Of a stretch of DNA of 64,000 bases, positions 56,679 through 64,000 are shown in pieces. Made by a program: the position numbers and the translations under genes. The stretch comes from Dehalococcoidia bacterium (GTDB lineage: Bacteria; Chloroflexota; Dehalococcoidia; Lucifugimonadales; UBA3495): positions 62,001 through 126,000 of the forward strand of contig JAJDTP010000035.1 of assembly GCA_022827095.1 (NCBI GenBank). Direction: 5' to 3'. Under the pieces are notes generated by a model. That model saw only the letters and a program-made list of their open reading frames with translations, made no database searches and was not told where the DNA came from. The stretch's first letter is position 1; every line of letters starts with the position of its first letter.

Positions 56679-58157
56679 ATGCCATACCGGGATCTTCGCG
56701 AGTTCATCGCCTTTCTTGAAACCAAGGGCGACCTGAGGCGCATCTCCGCTCCGGTAAGCACGGAATTGGAGATGACGGAAATCGCCTATCGCTCCTTGAG
56801 AGCCGATGGGCCGGCCCTGCTGTTCGAAAACGTGTTTGGGCATGTCATGCCCGTGGCTATCAACCTGTTCTGCTCCGAACGGCGCATGAATTGGGCGTTG
56901 GAGGTCGAGGACGCAGACGCCTTGGCGGACCGTTTGGAAGGCATGATCGAGATGGTCCAAGGTGGACCACCTCAGGGCGTGCTCAACAAGCTCCGAACCC
57001 TGGGACGGTTGGTCCACGTCGGCGCCTACCAACCCAGGACCGTCAGCAACGCCCCGTGCCAGCAGGTGGTGCTTTCGGGAGAGGATGTCGACCTCTACAG
57101 CCTGCCGATCATCAAGTGCTGGCCGATGGATGCTGGCCCGTACATCACCCTGCCTCTGGTGATCACGCGGGACCCTGAAACCGGCACGCAGAACTACGGC
57201 ATCTACCGGATGCAGGTGTTCGACCGGAACACCACCGGAATGCATTGGCAGACCCACAAGGTGGGTGCACGCCATTACCGGGCGAGTTCGGAGAAGTTGG
57301 AGGTGGCGGTCGCACTGGGAGGCGATCCGGCATCCATTTGGACCGGGTCAGCGCCCCTGCCGCCGGAAATCGACGAAATGGTGCTGGCCGGCTTCATTCG
57401 CGATGAAGGCGTAGAGTTGGCCCAAGCGGTGTCAGTGGACCTCAGGGTGCCGGCTCATGCCGAGATCGTTCTGGAGGGATATGTAATCCCCGGCGAGGAA
57501 CGTACCGAAGGTCCCTTCGGGGATCACACCGGATATTATTCGCTGGCCGAGCCTTACCCGGTGTTCCACGTGACCACCATCACCCGACGCCACAATCCGA
57601 TTTACCCCACCACCTTCGTGGGGCGGCCACCAACCGAAGACTATTGGATGGGCAAGGTTACGGAGCGTGTTTTCCTGCCGTTGATACGCCTGATCCTTCC
57701 GGAAGTCGTTGACGTGAACATGCCCGCCGAAGGCATTTTCCATAACCTGGTCCTGGTGTCGATGAAGAAAGAGTACCCCGGGCACGCTCGCAAGGTGATG
57801 TACGGCCTGTGGGGTTTGGGACTGCTCAGCCTTACCAAGGTGATCGTGGTGGTGGACGACTTTGTAGACGTCCAAAATCCTTCGGAAGTGGCGTGGCGGG
57901 TGGCCAACAACATCAACCCGGCCACCGATCTCGTCGTAGTCGATGGCCCTATCGACGACCTGGACGTAGCATCTCCAACGCCGCGTTTTGGCAGCAAGGT
58001 CGGCATCGACGCGACCCGGAAGGGGCCCCAGGAAGGCTACCACCGTGAATGGCCCCCGGATATCGAAATGAGCCCGGAAATCAGGGAACGGGTTTCCGCG
58101 AGGTGGGCCGAGTTAGGGCTCGACGATATCATCCCTTCCGTTAGCCCCGACAACTGA
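56679..58157 (+). CDS. ubiD: UbiD family prenyl-FMN decarboxylase
   Basis: The 492-residue protein starts MPYRDLREFIAFLETKGDLR, typical of UbiD. NYGIYRMQVFDRNTTGMHW and GEERTEGPFGDHTGYYSLAE carry the prFMN-binding and catalytic Arg/Glu region. With ubiA, ubiX and menG following on the same strand, it fits the 1,4-dihydroxy-6-naphthoate decarboxylase step (MqnL-like) of futalosine-type menaquinone synthesis. Confidence 0.92.
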   Translation: MPYRDLREFIAFLETKGDLRRISAPVSTELEMTEIAYRSLRADGPALLFENVFGHVMPVAINLFCSERRMNWALEVEDADALADRLEGMIEMVQGGPPQGVLNKLRTLGRLVHVGAYQPRTVSNAPCQQVVLSGEDVDLYSLPIIKCWPMDAGPYITLPLVITRDPETGTQNYGIYRMQVFDRNTTGMHWQTHKVGARHYRASSEKLEVAVALGGDPASIWTGSAPLPPEIDEMVLAGFIRDEGVELAQAVSVDLRVPAHAEIVLEGYVIPGEERTEGPFGDHTGYYSLAEPYPVFHVTTITRRHNPIYPTTFVGRPPTEDYWMGKVTERVFLPLIRLILPEVVDVNMPAEGIFHNLVLVSMKKEYPGHARKVMYGLWGLGLLSLTKVIVVVDDFVDVQNPSEVAWRVANNINPATDLVVVDGPIDDLDVASPTPRFGSKVGIDATRKGPQEGYHREWPPDIEMSPEIRERVSARWAELGLDDIIPSVSPDN

Positions 58158-58186
58158 ACTATCCCGCTGATGGTTGCGGCCAGCGT

Positions 58187-58216
58187 CCCTCCCACCCGGC
58201 CGCGGGGTGGGAAGGG
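58187..58216 (+). other. GC hairpin between ubiD and ubiA
   Basis: CCCTCCCACCC and GGGTGGGAAGGG can form an imperfect stem about 30 bases after the ubiD stop. There is no T-tract, so it could be an attenuator, an mRNA-stability element or a weak terminator. Confidence 0.4.
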
Positions 58217-58238
58217 TCGTGTGCTACCATGAACCCGT

Positions 58239-59165
58239 ATGCATAATGCACCAGCACATCCGGGCCCGTTCCGGGTCGTTGTGGGCAAGGTTCCGCACTA
58301 CCTTAACGCGATCAACATCTCGGAATCGCTGTTCGCTATGCCGTTCGGCTATATCGGGATGGTTTTGGCTTCGCACTATACGGGCGGTAGCGGATGGCCC
58401 GGATGGCACGCTTTCATCTGGATCACCCTGGCATTCGTGGGAGTGCGGACCTTGGGGATGTCCGCCAACCGCATCATCAACGCCCGGGAGGACGCGCGCA
58501 ATCCCCGCACGGCCGGTCGTCACATCCCTGCCGGCATCCTGAAGCCGCTGGAAGTTGCCACTATGGCTGGCGCCGGAGCGGCGATCTTTTTCGTGGCAGC
58601 CTGGCAACTGAATCCGCTGGCGCTGATGCTTTCCCCGGTGGCGGCGGCGTACGTTGTGCTCTATTCCTTTGCCAAGTACTACACCTGGCTCTGCAGCCTG
58701 ATGCTGGGGTTGGCCTTGTCCATCGCGCCGTCCGGGGCGTGGATTGGGGTTACCGGTCAACTGACCTGGCAACCGGTGCTGCTCACCTTTGCGGTCATGA
58801 TGTGGGCCGGAGGATTTGAGACGGTCTACGGCAGCATGGACTTTGATTTCGATCGGGCCAACCGGATCAATTCGATCGCGGCTCGCTTCGGGGTTCGCAA
58901 CGCCATCCGTACCACGCGAGTCTTGCACAGCCTCGCTGCGGTTGCCCTGCTGGCGCTGGGCATCTGGATGGACCTGAACGTGTTCTACTTCATCGGTTGG
59001 GCGGTCGCCGCGATATTGCTGGTTTACGAGAACAACCTGGTGAGGTCGGGCCAGCCGGCCATGGTGGGCAAAGCGTTCGCGTTCAATAAGTACATCTCCA
59101 CGCAGCTGTTGGCGTTTACGATCCTCGCCGTGGCGCTGCCGTTCGACGGTTTCTTTCCGTGGTAA
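58239..59165 (+). CDS. ubiA: UbiA-family prenyltransferase (MqnP-like)
   Basis: The 308-residue polytopic protein has the Asp-rich motifs MSANRIINAREDARNPRTAG (first) and YGSMDFDFDRANRINSIAAR (second) and about eight hydrophobic segments. It transfers a polyprenyl chain to an aromatic acceptor in the membrane. Placed between ubiD and ubiX, it is best read as the menaquinone-pathway prenyltransferase rather than one for ubiquinone. No clear ribosome-binding site precedes the ATG. Confidence 0.9.
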   Translation: MHNAPAHPGPFRVVVGKVPHYLNAINISESLFAMPFGYIGMVLASHYTGGSGWPGWHAFIWITLAFVGVRTLGMSANRIINAREDARNPRTAGRHIPAGILKPLEVATMAGAGAAIFFVAAWQLNPLALMLSPVAAAYVVLYSFAKYYTWLCSLMLGLALSIAPSGAWIGVTGQLTWQPVLLTFAVMMWAGGFETVYGSMDFDFDRANRINSIAARFGVRNAIRTTRVLHSLAAVALLALGIWMDLNVFYFIGWAVAAILLVYENNLVRSGQPAMVGKAFAFNKYISTQLLAFTILAVALPFDGFFPW

Positions 59166-59243
59166 ACCGCGCTGACGCTGAGTCAGGGCGTCGGCGCACC
59201 GTCGCGTGATCTCGATGCCAACTTGTTCCACACGGATGCCGGC

Positions 59244-59846
59244 ATGACTTCTGCCCCGCCTCGTCCGCTAATCGTCGGTGTCGCCGGAGCGAGTGGGTCG
59301 ATAATCGCCCGGGGACTCATCGATGCGTTGTTGGAGCGGCAAAAGCCGGTCATCGTCGTCGCCTCTAACGCCGCCCGTATGGTGTGGCAGGAAGAACTCG
59401 AGGAGTCCTACAGCGCTACCGTCGCACGTTGGACGGAGAACCCGCACTTCAGCACCTACGCCATCGCAGACCTGTTCGCTCCCATCGCCAGCGGGACCTT
59501 CCCGACGGCGGGTATGATCATCGCTCCGGCCAGCATGAACACGGTCGCGTCATTGGCCCACGGATTGACGCCCAATCTACTGCTGCGCGCGGCTGACGTG
59601 ACGCTCAAGGAGCGACGACCGTTGACCTTGATTCCCCGGGAAACGCCGCTGCACGCCATTCACCTGGAAAACCTGCTGACGCTGTCGCGGCTGGGAGCCA
59701 CCATCCTGCCGCCCGAACCGCCGTTTTATCTGAAACCGCTGGACATCGACGGGTTGGTTCGCTTCGTGGTACAGCGGGCGTTGGTCGCCTCGGGCGTGAC
59801 CGAGGGCCTGCCGGACGACATGCAGTACCGCGATCACGAGCGTTAG
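59244..59846 (+). CDS. ubiX: Flavin prenyltransferase UbiX
   Basis: The 200-residue product from ATG 59244 (MTSAPPRPLIVGVAGASGSI), or 59223 with 7 more residues. GASGSIIARGLIDALLERQK, APIASGTFPTAGMIIAPASM and LKERRPLTLIPRETPLHAIH match UbiX, which makes the prenyl-FMN cofactor for UbiD. The two genes usually travel together. Confidence 0.93.
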   Translation: MTSAPPRPLIVGVAGASGSIIARGLIDALLERQKPVIVVASNAARMVWQEELEESYSATVARWTENPHFSTYAIADLFAPIASGTFPTAGMIIAPASMNTVASLAHGLTPNLLLRAADVTLKERRPLTLIPRETPLHAIHLENLLTLSRLGATILPPEPPFYLKPLDIDGLVRFVVQRALVASGVTEGLPDDMQYRDHER

Positions 59847-59861
59847 AGCATCAGTTGCGGC

Positions 59862-60389
59862 ATGGCCAGGATCGTCTACTACGTTGCCGCGAGCCTGGAC
59901 GGCTTCATCGCGGATTCTTCCGGCGGGGTGGACTGGCTGCCCGACGGCGGGTCCGACGACCACCGCTATGATGATTTCTACGCCGGTGTCCAGGCATTGG
60001 CGATGGGCCGCAGCACTTACGATCAGGTGCATGGGTTCGGAGAATGGCCCTATCCGGGTAAGCCGGCTTACGTGTTCACCCATTCGCCGCCGCCGGAAGG
60101 CCCAGAAGGTGTGCGGTTCTTTTGGGGCAGCGCTCAGGAATTCGCCCGCGACATAGCGACGCGGTACACCGGGACGGTATGGCTGGTGGGCGGAGCAAAC
60201 CTGGCGGACCAATTTCGCCAAGACGGGCTGATTGACGAATATCTGGTGTTTGTGATTCCAACTATCCTGGGTGCGGGCATCCCGTTGTTTGGAGGTCAGG
60301 GTCCGCATACTACGCTGGAACTGGTATCGACCGAATCTTACCCTGACGGCTTGGTAAGGCTCCACTATCGACGGCCGGGCCGCTACTAG
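59862..60389 (+). CDS. RibD C-terminal/dihydrofolate reductase-like protein
   Basis: The 175-residue protein ARIVYYVAASLDGFIADSSG, QALAMGRSTYDQVHGFGEWP and TVWLVGGANLADQFRQDGLI match the RibD-C family. The exact reduction catalysed is unknown. It is 15 bases after ubiX and 3 bases before menG, so it is embedded in the quinone operon. Confidence 0.9.
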   Translation: MARIVYYVAASLDGFIADSSGGVDWLPDGGSDDHRYDDFYAGVQALAMGRSTYDQVHGFGEWPYPGKPAYVFTHSPPPEGPEGVRFFWGSAQEFARDIATRYTGTVWLVGGANLADQFRQDGLIDEYLVFVIPTILGAGIPLFGGQGPHTTLELVSTESYPDGLVRLHYRRPGRY

Positions 60390-60392
60390 CTT

Positions 60393-61115
60393 ATGGCCCA
60401 CCTCAGCGGCGACGAAAAGCGGCGCTACGTGGCGGAGATGTTCGCGCGCATCTCGCCACGCTACGACTTGATGAACTCGCTGATGACCGGTGGTCTGCAC
60501 CACCGCTGGAAGCGGGCAACCGCCAAAATAACTGCCGGGAGCGCCGCCGGCGCGGCACTGGACGTCGCCTCCGGAACCGGTGACCTGGCTTTCGTCCTTG
60601 CTGACTGCCCCAACGTTACGGAAGTGGTGGGCGTTGACCTGTTGCCGGAGATGCTGACCATCGCCAACCGGCGACGGGCACGCCGTTCGGGTCGCGGGCG
60701 GCGCATACAGTTCGTTCAGGGAGACGCCTTGCAACTGCCCTTCCCAGACGATGCGTTCATTGGCGCCACGGCAGGTTTCAGCCTGCGCAACATGCCGGAC
60801 GTGCCGTCCGCGATCCGCGAGATGGCCCGGGTGGTCACGCCCGGCGGGCGGGTAACCACCCTCGAGTTGACGCCCATGCCCCCCGGTATAGCCTCCAGAA
60901 TGGGTCGTTTCTACTTCCACCGCCTGGTTCCACTCATGGGTCAACTCATTGCCGGCGATCGTACCGCCTACACCTACCTTCCCGATAGCGTCGATTACTT
61001 CCTTACTGCCGACGGTCTAGCCGATGTATTCCGCCAAGCCGGACTGGTGGGCGTGGGTTACCGCCATTTGGGATTGGGAGGTGTAGCGTTGCACTTCGGA
61101 GACAAGCCCGCGTGA
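60393..61115 (+). CDS. menG: Demethylmenaquinone methyltransferase MenG/UbiE
   Basis: The 240-residue protein FARISPRYDLMNSLMTGGLH-HRWKRATAK is the UbiE/MenG start motif. LDVASGTGDLAFVLADCPNV is the SAM site, and AGFSLRNMPDVPSAIREMAR with VTPGGRVTTLELTPM follow. It performs the final methylation of menaquinone. Last gene of the ubiD-ubiA-ubiX group. Confidence 0.93.
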   Translation: MAHLSGDEKRRYVAEMFARISPRYDLMNSLMTGGLHHRWKRATAKITAGSAAGAALDVASGTGDLAFVLADCPNVTEVVGVDLLPEMLTIANRRRARRSGRGRRIQFVQGDALQLPFPDDAFIGATAGFSLRNMPDVPSAIREMARVVTPGGRVTTLELTPMPPGIASRMGRFYFHRLVPLMGQLIAGDRTAYTYLPDSVDYFLTADGLADVFRQAGLVGVGYRHLGLGGVALHFGDKPA

Positions 61116-61248
61116 GGCGCCATGTTGAACCAAACCGCCGTATGGAGCCTCCCGGGTTCATTGAATTACCGGCGCCTTTTCAGCATACTTTCCCGATAGT
61201 TGCCGTTCGACGCCGTCGCTTGGCGGGTCGGACACGCGGGAGGCGGCC

Positions 61249-61968
61249 GTGGGTATCGAAGAGCAGCAGCCGTTGGGTCGGGCTAAGCGTGAGGGGCCGA
61301 CCGTTGGACAGCGGATTGAAGGGCATTTCCAGGGCAAGATTCTTGCCGGCCTGATGCAACTGGTGCCCATTCTGGTAACCGTTTTTATTTTGGCGTTCAT
61401 AATTGGCCACACGGACAGCTTTATCCGGCCCATGCCCTTCGTAAGAGATCGGCCTTGGGACTTCCCCGGAATTGGGCTGATCGGAATCATTGTCATCCTT
61501 TACGTGATAGGTCTGTTTGTCTCGATGACAGTCGGTCGACGCGTCATGGGCGGCACGGGGTTCGTCTTGCGCAAGGTTCCAGTGGTTAAGACCATATTTG
61601 GAGTCACCGAACAGGCCACTAGTCTGCTGGCCTCCGACTATAACTTCAGCCGGGTGGTGTTTCTCGAGTGGCCCCGCGAGGGAATGGTTGCCCTCGGATT
61701 CGTGACCGGACGGGCCTTTTCCCAAAATGGAGGTCATTCCATGGCGATTGTCTACATACCGACCGTACCTAACCCAACTTCCGGCAATATGGCCTTCGTC
61801 AATGAAGACGACCTGTTCGAAACCGACCTCAGCGTGGAAGACGCCATGAAATTGGTCTTTTCTGGCGGTATAGTATTACCGGAGCGGTTGGCATTGGCGC
61901 GTCTCCCTCGGGAAGTCGATGCCAAGGAACGGGAGTTCATCGGTCGCTTTGAGACCCGCCCCGAATAG
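61249..61968 (+). CDS. DUF502 family membrane protein
   Basis: The 239-residue product starts at GTG 61249 with GGAGG upstream. Two hydrophobic segments ([20 protein letters not shown] and [20 protein letters not shown]) are followed by [20 protein letters not shown] and [11 protein letters not shown], the DUF502 layout with a conserved soluble domain. The function is unknown. It precedes gatB. Confidence 0.88.
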   Translation: MGIEEQQPLGRAKREGPTVGQRIEGHFQGKILAGLMQLVPILVTVFILAFIIGHTDSFIRPMPFVRDRPWDFPGIGLIGIIVILYVIGLFVSMTVGRRVMGGTGFVLRKVPVVKTIFGVTEQATSLLASDYNFSRVVFLEWPREGMVALGFVTGRAFSQNGGHSMAIVYIPTVPNPTSGNMAFVNEDDLFETDLSVEDAMKLVFSGGIVLPERLALARLPREVDAKEREFIGRFETRPE

Positions 61969-62023
61969 ACGTCCCGCCTCCAAGCAGCGACGAATGCCGG
62001 GCAATCATCGGAGATCAAAAATA

Positions 62024-63517
62024 GTGGAATACGAAACCGTCATCGGCCTTGAGGTACACGTCCAGTTGGACACTCGCAGCAAAATGTTCTGTGGGTGTCC
62101 CGCCGATTACCAGAGTGCCGAGCCCAACACGCGCACCTGCCCGGTTTGCCTCGGACTGCCCGGGGCATTGCCCGTGATCAACCGCCGGGCTGTAGAATTC
62201 ACCGTGATGACGGGGTTGGCCCTTCACTGCCAGATACCTGAGTTCACCAAATTCGACCGGAAGAACTACCCCTATCCGGACCTGATGAAGGGGTACCAGA
62301 TCTCCCAGTACGATCTGCCGCTGGCCCTGAACGGCTACCTGGAGATCAACGGCGATCCAGACTTGCAGTACGGCGGGCGACCCATTGGCGTGGAACGTGT
62401 GCATCTGGAAGAGGACGTTGCCAAGATGCAACACTTTCCCGCGTCCCCGGAGAATCACGCCGAGAGCTACTCGCTGGTCGATGTTAACCGTTCGGGCGTT
62501 CCACTCATGGAGATCGTCAGCAAGCCCGACCTGCGCTCTCCCGAAGAAGCCCGCCAATACCTGACATCACTGCACTCGATGGTCCAATATCTGGGCGTTT
62601 CCACGGGGAATATGCAGGACGGCAACTTTCGCTGCGACGCCAACGTCAGCATCCGGCCCGCCGGCAGCGATACCTTCGGCACCCGCACCGAAGTCAAGAA
62701 CATGAACAGCTTCCGGTCAGTCTACCTCGCCCTGGAATATGAGGTGGAGCGGCAAAGACGGGTGGTCGAGGACGGCGGAACCGTGGTGCAGGAAACCCGC
62801 GGATGGGTGGATGACCGCGGCGTGACGGTTTCCCAGCGCAGCAAGGAATACGCCCACGACTATCGGTACTTCCCCGAGCCTGACCTTCCTCCGCTCAACA
62901 TCGGCTCCGAATGGGTGGATCGGATGCGGTCCGCTTTGCCCGAATTGGCGCCGCAGCGCAAGGCCCGATTACAGGGAGAATACGATCTTTCCGAATACGA
63001 CGCCGACCAGTTGACGGTCTCCAGATCTATCGCGGACTACTTCGAAGCGGCGGTATCGTTGATGAGTGAAACGACGAAGCGACCGGCGGCCGCCAAGGAG
63101 GTTGCCAACTGGATGATCGGCGACCTCTCGTACCTGCTCAACCAGGACCACCGCGATATTGCTGACTGCCCTGTGAGCCCGAGCGGATTGTTGGAACTGT
63201 TGGGCCTGATCGCCGACGGCACGCTGTCAACCTCGTTGGCGAAGACGGTGTTGGAGCAGATGTACGCTACCGGCGTCTCTGCGCCGGTGATCGTGCGGGA
63301 GCAGGGATTGGCGCAAATCAGCGACACCGGCGCGATTGAGACGGCGGTTGCCGAGGCGATTGCCGCCAATCCCAAAGCCGTGGCCGACTACCTGAGCGGA
63401 AAGGAAACCGCCGCGCGTTTCCTGATGGGGCAGGTCATGCGCATCACCAAGGGGCAGGCGCAACCGGAACTGGCCCTGCAGCTGGTTCAGGCCGGCCTCG
63501 AGGCCCAGCGTCCTTAG
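62024..63517 (+). CDS. gatB: Aspartyl/glutamyl-tRNA amidotransferase subunit B (GatB)
   Basis: The 497-residue product starts at GTG 62024 ([20 protein letters not shown]), though an ATG at 61995 is possible. [58 protein letters not shown] and [20 protein letters not shown] are GatB hallmarks; the tail helical domain [20 protein letters not shown] and [19 protein letters not shown] is present. It transamidates Glu-tRNA-Gln and Asp-tRNA-Asn with GatA and GatC, which are not in the window. Confidence 0.96.
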   Translation: MEYETVIGLEVHVQLDTRSKMFCGCPADYQSAEPNTRTCPVCLGLPGALPVINRRAVEFTVMTGLALHCQIPEFTKFDRKNYPYPDLMKGYQISQYDLPLALNGYLEINGDPDLQYGGRPIGVERVHLEEDVAKMQHFPASPENHAESYSLVDVNRSGVPLMEIVSKPDLRSPEEARQYLTSLHSMVQYLGVSTGNMQDGNFRCDANVSIRPAGSDTFGTRTEVKNMNSFRSVYLALEYEVERQRRVVEDGGTVVQETRGWVDDRGVTVSQRSKEYAHDYRYFPEPDLPPLNIGSEWVDRMRSALPELAPQRKARLQGEYDLSEYDADQLTVSRSIADYFEAAVSLMSETTKRPAAAKEVANWMIGDLSYLLNQDHRDIADCPVSPSGLLELLGLIADGTLSTSLAKTVLEQMYATGVSAPVIVREQGLAQISDTGAIETAVAEAIAANPKAVADYLSGKETAARFLMGQVMRITKGQAQPELALQLVQAGLEAQRP

Positions 63518-63546
63518 CGTGGTAAAATGGTGACCGGAGTTTCGAA

Positions 63547-63759
63547 ATGAGCCTGCTCAACATTGCCCAGATTGTCACATCGATTGTGCTTGTCCTGATC
63601 ATCCTGTCGCAGGTCCGGGAGGCCGGAAGCGGGATGTTCGGCAGCGCCCAGAACACGGTGCGTACCCGGAGAGGTCTGGAACGCACCATGTTCCAGTTGA
63701 CCGTCGCGTTGATCGTGGTGTTCCTGCTCGTATCGGTCCTGAGTGCTCGTTTCACCTGA
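63547..63759 (+). CDS. secG: Preprotein translocase subunit SecG
   Basis: The 70-residue protein MSLLNIAQIVTSIVLVLIIL followed by VREAGSGMFGSAQNTVRTRR and FQLTVALIVVFLLVSVLSAR shows two membrane helices and the central Gly-rich turn of SecG. GGAG lies 8 bases upstream. It is the small subunit of the SecYEG channel. Confidence 0.92.
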   Translation: MSLLNIAQIVTSIVLVLIILSQVREAGSGMFGSAQNTVRTRRGLERTMFQLTVALIVVFLLVSVLSARFT

Positions 63760-63769
63760 TCCTCTGCGT

Positions 63770-64000
63770 GTGATCGTATTGGGCCCGGCTCGAGTGTCTG
63801 ATCCGCCCATAGTTCTCGCCACCGACTTTGGCCTCGCCGATGCCTATGTGGGCATGATGCGCGGGGTCATTTTTTCGATTAATCCGCATGCGGCCGTTAT
63901 CGATCTGACCCACGGCATCGCCCCGCAGGATGTGCGCCACGGAGCCGTGGCCCTGGTGGATGCGCATACCTACTTCCCAGACGGCAGCATTTTTATAGCC
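63770..64000 (+). CDS. DUF62/SAM hydroxide adenosyltransferase-like protein (5' part)
   Basis: From GTG 63770 (or GTG 63794) the frame is open to the window end. PPIVLATDFGLADAYVGMMR, GVIFSINPHAAVIDLTHGIA and PQDVRHGAVALVDAHTYFPD match the start of DUF62 proteins, which hydrolyse SAM to adenosine and methionine (relatives are halogenases). The C-terminal part is beyond the window. Confidence 0.85.
   Translation, partial: MIVLGPARVSDPPIVLATDFGLADAYVGMMRGVIFSINPHAAVIDLTHGIAPQDVRHGAVALVDAHTYFPDGSIFIA

Noticed and set aside
1-64000. CRISPR arrays, rRNA genes, prophage or integrase genes
   Set aside because: No regularly spaced repeats, no rRNA-like sequence and no phage structural or integrase motifs were seen.

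Overview
The window is GC-rich, gene-dense bacterial chromosome with 67 recognisable protein genes (some partial or broken), one tRNA, one insertion sequence and several small dispersed repeats. The gene mix suggests a Chloroflexota-type organism (SAR202/Dehalococcoidia-like): class III CoA-transferase, dienelactone hydrolases, NHL/SMP-30 propellers, an F420-type reductase, a futalosine-type late menaquinone set and DUF502. This is an inference from gene content; there is no rRNA here to confirm it.

Layout. 1-8999: a metallo-beta-lactamase protein cut by the window edge, a MITE-like element, an SDR, a quinone-reductase-like MDR, a peptidase-MA-like surface protein, an amidohydrolase, TfoX-N and TIGR03086 proteins, and a flavoprotein with clear AprA (APS reductase alpha) signatures but no AprB partner. 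9169-13271: two tandem small helical proteins, a winged-helix-like protein, a thioredoxin/NHL protein interrupted by an in-frame UGA in its redox motif (a selenoprotein candidate), and a nucleotidyltransferase-HEPN fusion. 13416-24687: two dienelactone hydrolases around a ferredoxin-like/MBL protein, small membrane proteins, a GSA-type aminotransferase, an MFS transporter, SMP-30 and NHL proteins, a broken acetyltransferase and a CoA-transferase. 25025-28617: a lipid operon (two hotdog dehydratases, plsX, fabG, isocitrate-lyase-family enzyme). 28698-35119: DUF2157 and GDYXXLXY proteins, a phosphodiesterase, a nucleoside hydrolase and an epimerase-like protein.

35309-46047 (minus strand): a complete hopanoid operon behind a near-consensus promoter: polyprenyl synthase, hpnH, hpnG, hpnA, squalene-hopene cyclase, yjbQ, hpnC, hpnD, hpnE and a class II aldolase. 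It should make squalene by the HpnCDE route, cyclise it, and extend it to C35 hopanoids through adenosyl- and ribosylhopane. 46322-48236: threonine synthase, a NIL-domain protein and a ThiS/MoaD-like carrier, a possible sulfur-transfer unit. Next come tRNA-Thr(CGU), an HpcH/HpaI aldolase, a flavin-dependent halogenase-like enzyme, a VapBC-like pair, a ThDP enzyme and a frameshifted ISAs1-family element.

56679-61115: ubiD, ubiA, ubiX, a RibD-C/DHFR-like gene and menG/ubiE, consistent with the late steps of futalosine-type menaquinone synthesis. The window ends with DUF502, gatB, secG and the start of a DUF62 SAM-hydrolase-type gene.

The strongest new observation is the UGA at 11985-11987. It replaces the first Cys of the NHLRC2-like CxxC motif, and a bSECIS-like hairpin lies just downstream.
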